From assembly GCA_040879985.1 (NCBI GenBank), contig JBBDJH010000016.1, positions 124,001 to 188,000 on the forward strand: a stretch of DNA of 64,000 nt, read 5' to 3'. Positions within the stretch are counted from its first letter, which is position 1. Each line of letters starts with the position of its first letter. The notes below the pieces were generated by a model. It worked only from the letters and a program-made list of their open reading frames with translations, ran no database searches and had not been told where the DNA came from. Source of the DNA: VRUE01 sp040879985. GTDB lineage: Bacteria > Actinomycetota > Thermoleophilia > Solirubrobacterales > 70-9. Shown in pieces: positions 14,659-25,414 of this stretch. A program made the translations under genes and the position numbers.

Positions 14659-17634
14659 ATGGGTAGGGGAGCAGTCACGCGGGGCGTCCTGATCGGCGCG
14701 ATTTTGGCTTTGGCAGCGGCAATCATGGCACCGGCCGCGGGGGCGGACATCATCGGCCCCCAGAACCCTGATGCTCCCGAAGAGAACAGCCCCTGGCAGG
14801 CAGGCACCTGCAAAGCGGACCCTCCGCCTCCCGACCAGTGCTCGGTCGCCACGCCGAAACTCTTTTACGAAGAGGCCGCCGGCCACCCGCCGAAAGGCTT
14901 CACCCAGTTCATCGTCAATACGGAACCGGAACCCAAAATTTTCGGTCCGGTTCCAGCTGGGAATCTCCGCACCGTCCGCGTCGACCTGCCGCCCGGATTG
15001 ACCGTCAACCCGCAGGCAACCGAACAGTGCCAGCTCGAACCGGAACAGAGTCCCGCGGACTGCTCCTCGTCCCATCCCGGCTCAAAAGTCGGCGTCAGCG
15101 AATTGACGGCGACCGACTCAGAAACCGGGTTTTCCGTAATCCTGCACGCCGACGTCTACAACATTGTCCCGGAACATGGCGAACCCGCCCGCTTCGGCTT
15201 CAGCATTGCCGGTAGCGACGTCTTCCTCGAGGCGGACATCGAGTGGGAGGGTGACTATCACCAGTACTTCACGATCCATGCGCACAAGGTGGAAGTGGAA
15301 GGGATTCCGGACGAACTCGCCAGGGTCGCGAAAAACCGCCTCACCTTCGACGGCGACGCCGGTGACGGCACCTTCATAACGACGCCGACGACCTGCCTCG
15401 GCCCCGCCTCGCCGGGGTCGCCCTTCGAGCAGATCTACTCGACCTGGTTGCGCGCCGACTCCTTCGAGGAAGAAAACCCGAACTTCCCGCACGGTTCGAA
15501 CTACGTCGAGTCGAAGATCCCACGCGACCCGCCCGCCTTTGAAACCTCGCCGAAAAACTGCGACGAGATCCCGTTCGACCCGTCGATCTCAGTCGACCCG
15601 AACACCCCCCAGACCGACTCGCCATCGGGCGCCACCGTAAACGTCGAATTGCCAGAGATCGTAGGCGGCGGCAACCAGGCCACCTCGCACGTGCGCTCGG
15701 CTCGGGTCACCCTTCCCTCCGGGATGGGTTTGAACCCGTCAGCCGCCAACGGCCTGCAGGCCTGTACCGATGGCCAGTTCGGCAAGGGGACCAGGAACCC
15801 GGTCGCCTGCCCGGCGGCGTCGCAGATCGGCACCGTCGAGGTGGACACCCCGCCGCTCCCAGACGGCTCGCTCAGCGGGCCCGTCTACGTCGGCCGCCAG
15901 CTCAGTCGCGATCCGGCCTCCGGCGACCTGTACCGGATCTTCGTCGCCGTCGAGTCGAGCCGCTATGACATCTCCGCCCGCCTGCTCGGCAAGGTCAGCG
16001 CCAACCCGCAGACCGGGCAGCTGACGACCAGCTTCGACGACGCGCCGCTGGGGAGCGTGCCGATCCCGGGCCTGCCCCAGGTCCCCTTCAAGTCGTTCCG
16101 GTTCAAATTCAACGGCGGCGCGAAGGCCCCGCTGACCAGCCCGCCGACCTGCGGGCCGCACACGACCACCACTCAGATGGCGCCGTGGTCGTCCGCACGG
16201 GGCACGATCCCCGTGGGCGAGGAGGGGGGCCCCTCCGGTGACCCGTCCGTCGCGCGGTCCGATGTGTTCACGCTTGCCTCCGCCCCCGGCGGCGTCGCCT
16301 GCGCGAAGACCCTCGCCGAGCGTCCCTTCGCGCCCGGCTTCGGGGTCACGACCGCCAACCCGCAGGGCGGCGCCTTCAGCCCGTTGCAGATGACCATCGC
16401 CCGCGCCGACGGCAACCAGGAGCTGAAAGGCGTCGACCTGACCCTGCCGCCCGGCCTGACCGCGAAGCTGGCCGGGGTGCCCTACTGCCCTGAGGCCGCC
16501 CTGGCCGCGGCCGGCGCCAGCAGCGGCGTCGCCGAGGCGGCGAGTTCGAGCTGTCCCGCCGCCAGCCAGATCGGCAGCGCCCAGGTCGCCGCCGGCAGCG
16601 GCCCGGCGCCGATCCAGATCGGCGGCAAGGTCTTCCTCACGGGGCCGTACAAGGGCGCCCCCCTTTCCCTGGCAGTGATCACCCCCGCCACGGCCGGGCC
16701 GTTCGATCTCGGCACGGTCGTGGTCCGGGTGGCGCTGTTCGTCGATCCCCGCACCGCCCGGGTGCGGGCGCTGTCCGATCCGATCCCGCACGTCTACGGC
16801 GGCGCCACGCTCGGCATCCGCTCGGTCGCGGTCAAGCTCGACCGGCCGAACTTCACGCTCAACCCGACCAACTGCGCGCTCTCCGCGGTCGCCGGCTCGC
16901 TGCTCGGCGGCGGCGCCAACCCGCTCGATCCGGCGGTCTTCGCCGCGGCGCCCGCATCGGCCGCGTTCAAGGCGACCAACTGCGGCAAACTGCGCTTCAG
17001 GCCGAAGCTCTTCCTGCGCCTCTTCGGCGCGAGCAAGCGCGGCAAGAACCCGAAACTGCGCGCCGTGCTGCTGCCGCCCAAAGGCAACGCCAACATCGCC
17101 CGCGCCGCGACGATCCTGCCGCGCTCGCTGATCCTCGACCAGAGCAACCTCTCGAAGGTCTGCACCCGCGTCCAGTACGCCGCCGGCAAATGCCCGAAGA
17201 AGTCGATCTACGGCCACGCGCGCGCCTTCAGCCCGCTGCTCGACCGGCCGCTCAAGGGCCCCGTCTACCTGCGCTCCTCGGACAACCTCCTGCCCGACCT
17301 GGTCGCCTCGCTGCGCGGCCAGGTCGACATCGAGCTGGCCAGCCGCACCGACAGCGTCCGCGGCCGCATCCGCAACATCTTCGACATCGTCCCCGACGTG
17401 CCGGTCTCGAAGTTCATCCTGACGATGCGCGGCGGCCGCAAAGGGCTGCTGGTCAACTCGCGCAACCAGTGCCAGCGCAAGCGGGCACGGGGCGGCAAGC
17501 GCAAGGGGGTCCAGCGCGCGAACCTGCGCTTCAAGGCGCAGAACGGCAGGAAGCGCAACATGAAGGTCAAGCTGCGCCCGCCGTGCGGCAAGAAGAAGGC
17601 CGCTCGCGGCAAGGCCCGCGGCCGGTCGCGCTGA
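14659..17634 (+). CDS. Large secreted protein with repeated LPPG(L/M) modules
   Basis: The 991-residue product carries a signal peptide (cleavage after the AxA in PAAGADI, near residue 28). At least three related modules start near residues 109, 349 and 594. Each opens with LPPGL or LPSGM and a Pro/Asn-rich strand, then a Cys-containing segment; the second and third continue with CPAASQIG and a strand like GPVYVG or GKVFLTG. The C-terminal 60 residues are strongly basic (Arg/Lys), suggesting binding to an anionic envelope polymer. It has a strong ribosome site (GAGGAAGGGAG) and is divergent from an ArsR-like regulator. Similar giant secreted proteins occur in Solirubrobacterales (recalled, not searched); function is unknown. 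Confidence 0.8.
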   Translation: MGRGAVTRGVLIGAILALAAAIMAPAAGADIIGPQNPDAPEENSPWQAGTCKADPPPPDQCSVATPKLFYEEAAGHPPKGFTQFIVNTEPEPKIFGPVPAGNLRTVRVDLPPGLTVNPQATEQCQLEPEQSPADCSSSHPGSKVGVSELTATDSETGFSVILHADVYNIVPEHGEPARFGFSIAGSDVFLEADIEWEGDYHQYFTIHAHKVEVEGIPDELARVAKNRLTFDGDAGDGTFITTPTTCLGPASPGSPFEQIYSTWLRADSFEEENPNFPHGSNYVESKIPRDPPAFETSPKNCDEIPFDPSISVDPNTPQTDSPSGATVNVELPEIVGGGNQATSHVRSARVTLPSGMGLNPSAANGLQACTDGQFGKGTRNPVACPAASQIGTVEVDTPPLPDGSLSGPVYVGRQLSRDPASGDLYRIFVAVESSRYDISARLLGKVSANPQTGQLTTSFDDAPLGSVPIPGLPQVPFKSFRFKFNGGAKAPLTSPPTCGPHTTTTQMAPWSSARGTIPVGEEGGPSGDPSVARSDVFTLASAPGGVACAKTLAERPFAPGFGVTTANPQGGAFSPLQMTIARADGNQELKGVDLTLPPGLTAKLAGVPYCPEAALAAAGASSGVAEAASSSCPAASQIGSAQVAAGSGPAPIQIGGKVFLTGPYKGAPLSLAVITPATAGPFDLGTVVVRVALFVDPRTARVRALSDPIPHVYGGATLGIRSVAVKLDRPNFTLNPTNCALSAVAGSLLGGGANPLDPAVFAAAPASAAFKATNCGKLRFRPKLFLRLFGASKRGKNPKLRAVLLPPKGNANIARAATILPRSLILDQSNLSKVCTRVQYAAGKCPKKSIYGHARAFSPLLDRPLKGPVYLRSSDNLLPDLVASLRGQVDIELASRTDSVRGRIRNIFDIVPDVPVSKFILTMRGGRKGLLVNSRNQCQRKRARGGKRKGVQRANLRFKAQNGRKRNMKVKLRPPCGKKKAARGKARGRSR

Positions 17635-17659
17635 CGGGGGCGAATAACCTGCGGCGTCG

Positions 17660-18682
17660 GTGCGCCCGACGCTTTCGGTCCTGATTGTCGCCTGGAACAG
17701 CCGCGATGAGCTCGCGCGGACCCTGCCTGCGCTGCTGCCGGAGCTGGGCGAGGGGGACGAGCTGATCGTCGTCGACAACGATTCCGGCGACGGGACCGCC
17801 GACGCCGTCGCCGCGCTGGCGCCGGCGGCGCGGATCGTGCGCAGCGCCCGCAACGCGGGCTTCGCCGGCGGCTGCAACGCGGCCGCGGCGGCGGCGGGCG
17901 GCGACCTGCTCGTCATCCTCAACCCGGACGCGGCGCCGCGGCCCGGCTTCGGCGAGGCGATCCGGCGTCCCTGGCTGCAGGGGCGCGGCTGGGCGGCCTG
18001 GCAGGCGCTGGTCGCCGACGGCGACGGCACGACGATCAACTCGGCCGGCAACCCGGTCCACTTCACCGGCATCGTCTGGGCCGGGGGGCACGGCCGGCCG
18101 ATCGCCGCGGCGCCCGCGGCCGGCGAGGTCACCGCCCTCTCCGGCGCCTGCCTGGCGATCCCCCGCCGCACCTGGGAGGACGTCGGCGGCTTCCCGGAGA
18201 GCTTCTTCCTCTACCACGAGGACGTCGACCTCTCGCTGCGCCTGCGCCTCGCCGGCGGCGCGCTGGGGATCGAGCCGGCGGCCGTCGTCGACCACGACTA
18301 CGAGTTCGGCGCCCGCGAGCACAAGTGGCGCTGGCTCGAGCGCAACCGCTGGGCCTTCCTGATCCGCGCCTACCCGGCGGGTCTGCTGGCGCTGCTCGCG
18401 CCCGCCCTGCTGCTCACCGAGCTGGCCCTGATCCCGGCCGCGATCGCCGCCGGCTGGGGACGGCAGAAACTGGCGGCGATCGGCGAAATCGTCCGCTGGC
18501 TGCCGCGTTTGCTGCGCGAGCGCCGCCAGGTGCAGGCGACGCGCACGGTCGGCGCCGCCGAGTTCGCCTCCTGGCTCACCGCGGACCTCGATTCGCCCTT
18601 CATCCCGGCCGTCGCCCGCTCCGCCCCCGTCCGCCTCGCCCTGCGCGCCTACTGGCGGGCGGCGCGCTTCCTCCTGCGATAA
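17660..18682 (+). CDS. Family 2 glycosyltransferase
   Basis: This GT-A enzyme probably transfers a sugar (rhamnose or galactofuranose type) to a cell-surface glycan. LIVVDNDSGDGTADAV (nucleotide-sugar binding), NAGFAGGCN and LLVILNPDAAP (DxD-equivalent) lie in the first 100 residues; FFLYHEDVDLSLRLRLAGG near residue 190 carries the catalytic ED. Two hydrophobic stretches near residues 238-275 may associate with the membrane. It has 340 residues. The start GTG has TAACCT at about 9 nt upstream. It precedes ccmE and ccmF but is not functionally tied to them. Confidence 0.87.
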   Translation: MRPTLSVLIVAWNSRDELARTLPALLPELGEGDELIVVDNDSGDGTADAVAALAPAARIVRSARNAGFAGGCNAAAAAAGGDLLVILNPDAAPRPGFGEAIRRPWLQGRGWAAWQALVADGDGTTINSAGNPVHFTGIVWAGGHGRPIAAAPAAGEVTALSGACLAIPRRTWEDVGGFPESFFLYHEDVDLSLRLRLAGGALGIEPAAVVDHDYEFGAREHKWRWLERNRWAFLIRAYPAGLLALLAPALLLTELALIPAAIAAGWGRQKLAAIGEIVRWLPRLLRERRQVQATRTVGAAEFASWLTADLDSPFIPAVARSAPVRLALRAYWRAARFLLR

Positions 18683-18692
18683 TCCCCCGCTC

Positions 18693-19080
18693 GTGGATCC
18701 CGCCCGCAAGCGAAAGGCCCGGCTCGTGGTCGCCCTCGGCGTCGCCGTGCTGCTCGCCGTCGGGCTCGTCTACACCTCGTTCAGCGCCTCCACCCAGGCC
18801 AAAGAGCCCTCGCAGCTGCTCGCCGCTGCGCCCGGCGCCTACCAGCTGACCGGCCGGGTCGTGAAGGGCTCGATCCGCCGCGAGAACGGCGAGCTGCGCT
18901 TCCGCGTCGCCGACCGCAACGACATCAGCAAGAGCATCGCCGTCACCTACAGCGGCACCGTGCCCGACCCCTTCCGCGGCGGTCGCGAGATCATCCTCAA
19001 CGGCAGCGTCGAGCGCGGCGTCTTCGCCGGCGAGCCCGACACCCTGGTCACGAAGTGCCCGTCGAAGTTCACGACGGCGA

Positions 19081-19091
<11 letters not shown>
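18693..19091 (+). CDS. ccmE: Cytochrome c maturation haem chaperone CcmE, Cys-type
   Basis: This is the membrane-anchored OB-fold haem chaperone of System I. A membrane anchor spans residues 10-28 and the beta-barrel follows (YQLTGRVVKGSI, ELRFRVADR, AVTYSGTVPDPF). The haem-binding His of classical CcmE is replaced by Cys122 in the segment TKCPSKF. That resembles the CxxxY CcmE variant known from some archaea and sulfate reducers, but with Phe instead of Tyr. The GTG at 18693 has GATAAT 9 nt upstream (18678-18683). It is followed, with a short overlap, by ccmF. Confidence 0.88.
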
Positions 19092-21434
<2,343 letters not shown>

Positions 21435-21438
<4 letters not shown>

Positions 21439-21659
21439 AGCTTCAGCAGCACCAGGGTGTTGATGACGAAGAGGATCGAGAAGAAGATCGTCGCCCGATC
21501 CAGGTTGCGCTCGACCATCGAGCCGCCGCCGAAGGAACTGCCCCCGCCGCCGATGCCGAAGGCCCCGGAGAGGCCGGCGTCTTTGCCCGAGTGGAGGAGG
21601 ATCAGGAAGATCACGATGACCGCGATCAGCACCTGGACGAATGCGAGGAAGGTGTACAC
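21435..21659 (-). CDS. secG: Preprotein translocase subunit SecG
   Basis: This small membrane subunit of the SecYEG channel has 74 residues. Two membrane helices (FVQVLIAVIVIFLILLHSG and TIFFSILFVINTLVLLKL) flank the cytoplasmic Gly-rich loop GIGGGGSSFGGGS, the hallmark of SecG. It is convergent with ccmF and the stops overlap by 4 bp. In many actinobacteria secG follows tpiA; here it is separated from the glycolytic operon. Confidence 0.95.
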
Positions 21660-21743
21660 AGGCGGCAGTCTAGCCGGTCGATTCGGATTTCCGCTCCGCG
21701 GATGACACGCCTGACCGGCGCTGGGCCGCCACCCACCTCCTCA

Positions 21744-21762
21744 CGAATAGCGTTGCTATTCG
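21744..21762. promoter_or_regulatory. CGAATAG-type hairpin upstream of secG and alkB
   Basis: A perfect palindrome CGAATAGC-gtt-GCTATTCG lies in the 268-bp divergent region between secG and alkB. The same CGAATAG-N5-CTATTCG pattern forms the central hairpin of the element at 10548-10708. Whether it is an operator, a terminator or a repeat fragment is open. Confidence 0.4.
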
Positions 21763-21871
21763 CTCGTCGGCGTGCGGCGTCCAGCTTGATCAGTCGCGCC
21801 CCCGCGTTCGCGCAAATCGCGAATCGCCCGCCTAGCCTGCCTATACAAACATTTATTTTGTGTCTCGATAC

Positions 21872-21896
21872 TTGACAAAGTATGGTAATTTGTCAA
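21872..21896. promoter_or_regulatory. Palindromic operator TTGACAAA-N9-TTTGTCAA upstream of alkB
   Basis: An exact 8-bp inverted repeat with a 9-bp spacer sits 32-56 bp before the alkB start. The size fits a TetR-family dimer site, and the operon's third gene encodes a TetR regulator. The left half also contains TTGACA, a perfect -35-like hexamer, so bound repressor would block the promoter. The assignment to that TetR protein is inference. Confidence 0.7.
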
Positions 21897-21927
21897 CCAC
21901 GCCTTTTCCCACGACCAAGGAGATTGC

Positions 21928-23118
21928 ATGGAGGCACATGCGCATACGCATTCTCATGACGACGTCGAGGTGAATCCCGCCGCCTGGTCGGACCCGAAGC
22001 GCTACGCCTGGCTGCTCGGTCTGATCGTGCCCTCGCTGCCCTTCCTCGCCTGGGCCTGGGTCGAGCTGACCGGGCTCGGCGTCTTCTGGTTTTTCGGCCC
22101 GGCGCTCGTCTTCGTGATCTTCCCGGTGCTCGACTACCTCGTCGGCATGGACGCCGAGAACCCGCCCGACAGCGTCATCAAGTGGCTCGAACAGGACCGC
22201 TACTACCGCTGGTGCACCTACGTCTTCATCCCGGTCCAGTACGCGGGGCTCGTCTTCGCCTGCTGGCTGTGGGCCTACGGCGGCCTCTCGACCGTGGACA
22301 GCATCGGCCTCGCCCTGACGATGGCGATGGTCAGCGGGATCGCGATCAACACCGCCCACGAGCTCGGCCACAAGCGCGCCGACCTGGAGAAGTGGCTGAG
22401 CAAAGTCGCCCTGGCGCAGAGCGGCTACGGCCACTTTTTCATCGAGCACAACCGCGGCCACCACGTCCGCGTCGCCACCCCCGAGGACCCGGCCAGCGCC
22501 CGCCTGGGGGAGAGCTTCTGGGCCTTCCTGCCGCGCACCGTCTCCGGCAGCCTCAGCTCGGCCTGGGGCCTGGAGCGGGTCCGGCTCGAGCGCGTCGGCC
22601 ACTCGCCCTGGTCGCTCCACAACGACATCCTGCAGGCCTGGGCGATGACGGTCGGGCTGTTCGCCCTGCTGGCGATCGTCTTCGGCCCGGTCGTGCTGCC
22701 CTACCTGCTGCTGCAGGCGGTGCTCGGCTTCTCGCTGCTCGAGGTCGTCAACTACCTCGAGCACTACGGCCTGATGCGCCAGCGCAAGGAGGACGGCCGC
22801 TACGAGCGCTGCCGTCCCGAGCACAGCTGGAACAGCAACAACGTCGCCTCCAACGTCCTGCTCTACCACCTGCAGCGCCACAGCGACCACCACGCCAACC
22901 CGACCCGCCGCTACCAGGCGCTGCGCCACGTCGACGAGGCGCCGCAGCTGCCGACCGGCTACGCGGGGATGATCGTGCTCGCCTGGTTCCCGCCGGCCTG
23001 GCGCCGGGTGATGGACCGTCGCCTGGTCGATCACTACGCGGGCGACCTCAGCCGCGCCAACATCCAGCCGCGGGCGAGGCGCCGGGTGCTCGCCCGCTAC
23101 GGAGGTGGGGGAGCATGA
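21928..23118 (+). CDS. alkB: Alkane 1-monooxygenase
   Basis: This integral-membrane non-haem di-iron hydroxylase oxidises medium-chain n-alkanes to 1-alkanols. The histidine boxes are all present: HELGHK (residues 144-149), EHNRGHH (173-179) and QRHSDHH (316-322), plus the AlkB-specific NYLEHYG (275-281). Membrane segments lie at about 30-72, 98-140 and 240-275. The 396 residues match the family. The His-rich N-terminus (HAHTHSHDD) is unusual. A good AAGGAG ribosome site precedes the ATG. The stop overlaps the rubredoxin start (ATGA), matching the usual alkB-rubredoxin coupling. Confidence 0.96.
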   Translation: MEAHAHTHSHDDVEVNPAAWSDPKRYAWLLGLIVPSLPFLAWAWVELTGLGVFWFFGPALVFVIFPVLDYLVGMDAENPPDSVIKWLEQDRYYRWCTYVFIPVQYAGLVFACWLWAYGGLSTVDSIGLALTMAMVSGIAINTAHELGHKRADLEKWLSKVALAQSGYGHFFIEHNRGHHVRVATPEDPASARLGESFWAFLPRTVSGSLSSAWGLERVRLERVGHSPWSLHNDILQAWAMTVGLFALLAIVFGPVVLPYLLLQAVLGFSLLEVVNYLEHYGLMRQRKEDGRYERCRPEHSWNSNNVASNVLLYHLQRHSDHHANPTRRYQALRHVDEAPQLPTGYAGMIVLAWFPPAWRRVMDRRLVDHYAGDLSRANIQPRARRRVLARYGGGGA

Positions 23119-23282
23119 GCGCCTTCCGCTGCCCAGTATGTGGTTACACGTACGACGAGGAGACGGGAAATCCCCGCGAGGGCTTTCCGCCTGGCACGGC
23201 TTGGGTCGAGGTTCCAGATGACTGGCCGTGTCCCGATTGTGGGGTGAGAGACAAGATTGACTTTGAGCCAGCCAGCGACTAA
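23115..23282 (+). CDS. rubA: Rubredoxin (AlkG-type electron donor to AlkB)
   Basis: This 55-residue one-iron electron carrier has the two ligand pairs CPVCGY and CPDCGV and the conserved YDEETGNPREGFPPGTAW between them. It delivers electrons from rubredoxin reductase to AlkB. The ATG overlaps the alkB stop. Residues after the second Cys pair (RDKIDF) fit AlkG2-type functional rubredoxins. No rubredoxin reductase gene lies in this window. Confidence 0.96.
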   Translation: MSAFRCPVCGYTYDEETGNPREGFPPGTAWVEVPDDWPCPDCGVRDKIDFEPASD

Positions 23283-23286
23283 CAGC

Positions 23287-23892
23287 ATGTCGCCCGTAAC
23301 GACTCCATATCCCGAGGCAGCCCGGACGCTTTTGCGAAACACCCTGCTTGCTGCCGGGCGGGATGAAGTCCAACGTCGTGCCTGGTCGGACATAACGATG
23401 GCCGAGATCGCCGCCGCGGCCGGGGTCAGCCGCCAGACTCTCTATAAGGAGTTCGGCAGCCGCGACGAGTTCGCCCAGGCGCTGGTCATCCACGAGGGTG
23501 AGCGCTTCCTCGACGCGGTCGACGCGGCGGTGCGTGAGCACCTCGACGACCCCCGCGCCGCGGTCGGCGCCGCCCTGGAGACCTTCCTGCGCACCGCCGG
23601 CGAGGATCCGCTGGTCCGCATCCTGCTCAGCGATGACGGCAGCGCCGGCCTGCTGCCCTTCGTCACCACCCAGGGGATGCCGGTCGTGCAGTGGGCGACG
23701 GCCCGCCTCACGGCGACGATCGAAAGCGGCTGGCCGCAGGCCCCGCCGCCGAAAGCCCGCCTGCTCGCCGAGTCCCTGGTCCGCCTCGCGATCAGCCACG
23801 TCACCGCCCCCGCCGACTCCCCCGAGACGACCGCGGCCCGCACCGGCGAGCTGCTCGGCCCGTTCATCGACGAGGCCCTCGGCGTCGGCTGA
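23287..23892 (+). CDS. TetR family regulator of the alkane operon
   Basis: The 201-residue protein has an N-terminal TetR helix-turn-helix (ITMAEIAAAAGVSRQTLYKEFGSRDEFAQAL, residues ~38-68) and an alpha-helical ligand domain. It starts four bases after the rubredoxin stop, so it is the third gene of the alkB operon, as in many actinobacterial alkB-rubA-tetR loci. It probably represses the operon through the palindrome at 21872-21896 and is released by alkanes or their derivatives (inference). Confidence 0.92.
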   Translation: MSPVTTPYPEAARTLLRNTLLAAGRDEVQRRAWSDITMAEIAAAAGVSRQTLYKEFGSRDEFAQALVIHEGERFLDAVDAAVREHLDDPRAAVGAALETFLRTAGEDPLVRILLSDDGSAGLLPFVTTQGMPVVQWATARLTATIESGWPQAPPPKARLLAESLVRLAISHVTAPADSPETTAARTGELLGPFIDEALGVG

Positions 23893-23899
23893 TTTTTCG

Positions 23900-23949
23900 T
23901 TCCGGTGTGCTTTTCATACCTATAGGGGACGAAAGGCACACCGGAAGGG
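23900..23949. repeat. Palindromic element, copy B, after the tetR gene
   Basis: This is an inverted copy of the 5029-5084 element: TTCCGGTGTGC and CACACCGGAAGG arms around a loop that differs at only a few positions from the reverse complement of copy A. It starts 7 nt after the tetR stop codon. Its 3' arm again ends in GGAAGGG, but no start codon lies at the right distance; the next gene, a decayed MFS transporter, begins 53 bp further on. Confidence 0.85.
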
Positions 23950-24002
23950 AGCGGGGGGCGTAGACGGGCGCCCGCGGGTCGGCGCGTATTCTCCTGCCCG
24001 AG

Positions 24003-24586
24003 ATGAGCAAGTGGGGAGTCCTTGTCGTCCTGGCGGCAGCGCAGTTCCTGATGGTCCTCGACCAGGCCGTGATGAACGTCGCGATCTCGCAGTTGGTCGA
24101 CGACTTCGACACACCCTGCTCGCCCAGAACCTGATCCTGATGGGGATCTTCTTCACGATCCCGCTCTACCTGCAGATCGTCCAGGGCCTCGACGCGCTCG
24201 AGACCGGCGTGCAGATGCTGCCCGCCTCGGCCGGGCTCTTCCTGATCGCGACCGGCGTGCTCGGGGTCGGCATGGGCCTGATCGTCTCCCAGCTGGGCAA
24301 CGTGGTCCAGTCGGCGGTCGGCGACGACGACCGCAGCGAGGCCGGCGGCCTGCAGAACACCGCCCAGCAGATCGGCTCCTCGCTGGGCACGGCGCTGCTC
24401 GGCGCGATCGTGATCAGCGGCTTGATCACCGCCTTCACCGCCAACGTCGCCGCGGACCCGCGGATCTCCCGGGGGGTCAGCGAACAGGTCGAAGTCCGGC
24501 TCAGCGCCGGCGGCAGCGCGACCCGCCGCCTACCCACCCGACGCTTCGACGAGCTGGGCGCGGGGGCCGATCCGCCGCCGGCGTAA
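24003..24586 (+). pseudogene. MFS transporter (DHA2/EmrB type), internal deletions
   Basis: Only fragments of a 14-helix drug:H+ antiporter remain. The N-terminal fragment (24003-24134) encodes the first helix, VVLAAAQFLMVLDQAVMNVAISQLVDDFD, then runs out of frame into a stop. The second part resumes in another frame (from about 24113) with TLLAQNLILMGIFFTIPLYLQ, a late helix of the family. It then seems to jump in frame from LFLIATG to VLGVGMGLIVSQLGN, and after RLSAGG the C-terminus is unrelated. So at least two internal deletions and a truncation have occurred. No ribosome site of note is seen. Confidence 0.75.
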
Positions 24587-24613
24587 TCGCATCGGCCTAC
24601 CTACACTTGAGCT

Positions 24614-25318
24614 ATGGCCCGGCCGCGCACCGCAGATCCGTGGAAAGACACCGACGTCATCGACGCGCGGGCGCCGCGCTTCAACCAGGCGGTGGTGGGG
24701 GTCGTTGCGCTCGCCGGCGCCCTCTTCGGCTGGCCGCTGCTGTGGGCGTTGATGGGCGCCCAACTGCTGATCGGGCTGACTTTGGGGCGGCGGTTCTGCC
24801 TCACCTGCCTCGCCTACTTCGAGCTGGTTCAGCCCCGCTTCGGCGAGGGGGAGCTCGAGGACTCGCGGCCGCCTCGCCTCGCAAACACGATCGGGTTCGC
24901 CTTCCTGAGCGCCGCAGCGCTGGGCTGGTGGCTGGGTTCCCCCGCCACCGGCACGGCACTCGGCGCACTCGTCGCCTTCCTCGCGCTGTTGGCTGCGGCG
25001 AGCGGCTTCTGCGCCGGTTGCGAGGCCTACAGGCTGGGCGCCCGCTTGCGCGGGATCTCGCCGCGACGCCATAGCCAGATCGAGCCGGCCGACCTCGGTG
25101 CGCTCAACGGCCACAGCCGCGCCTTCGTCGAGTTCACCCACCCGCTCTGCGGGGAGTGCCGCGAGTGGGAGCGCCGCCTCTCGGCCGAGCCCGATCCGCT
25201 CGTCAAGCTGGACGTGCGCGAGCGCCCCGACCTCGCCCGCAAGTACGGCGTCGCGGTCGTCCCCACCGTCTTGGCTGTCGGGTCGGATGGGACAGTGTTG
25301 GAGCGGCTCGCGCCCTGA
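24614..25318 (+). CDS. DUF4395 membrane domain fused to a thioredoxin-like domain
   Basis: This 234-residue fusion has an N-terminal DUF4395-like domain (residues ~13-140: IDARAPRFNQAVVGVVALAG, then paired membrane helices with CLTC and CAGC cysteine pairs). A C-terminal thioredoxin-fold domain (residues ~155-234) follows, with THPLCGECREWE at the redox position and VAVVPTV as the cis-Pro loop. It may move reducing equivalents across the membrane or act in sulfur chemistry; that is inference. The ATG has TACACT 6 nt upstream (24602-24607) and no ribosome site, so it is probably leaderless. Confidence 0.8.
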   Translation: MARPRTADPWKDTDVIDARAPRFNQAVVGVVALAGALFGWPLLWALMGAQLLIGLTLGRRFCLTCLAYFELVQPRFGEGELEDSRPPRLANTIGFAFLSAAALGWWLGSPATGTALGALVAFLALLAAASGFCAGCEAYRLGARLRGISPRRHSQIEPADLGALNGHSRAFVEFTHPLCGECREWERRLSAEPDPLVKLDVRERPDLARKYGVAVVPTVLAVGSDGTVLERLAP

Positions 25319-25400
25319 CCCCGGCCGGCGGGTGAGTCCTTGTCGTGGAGCGAGGGCTCAGCGCGAGGTGCGCGCTTCGAGCCGCCAGGAGCCGCCGTGT

Positions 25401-25414
25401 TAACGTATCCGTTA
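25401..25414. promoter_or_regulatory. Palindrome TAACG-TATC-CGTTA at the HTH gene start
   Basis: This 5-bp inverted repeat with 4-bp spacer overlaps both a TAACGT -10-like hexamer (25401-25406) and the A of the ATG at 25414. It suits autoregulation by the XRE protein that follows, on a leaderless transcript. Confidence 0.45.
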
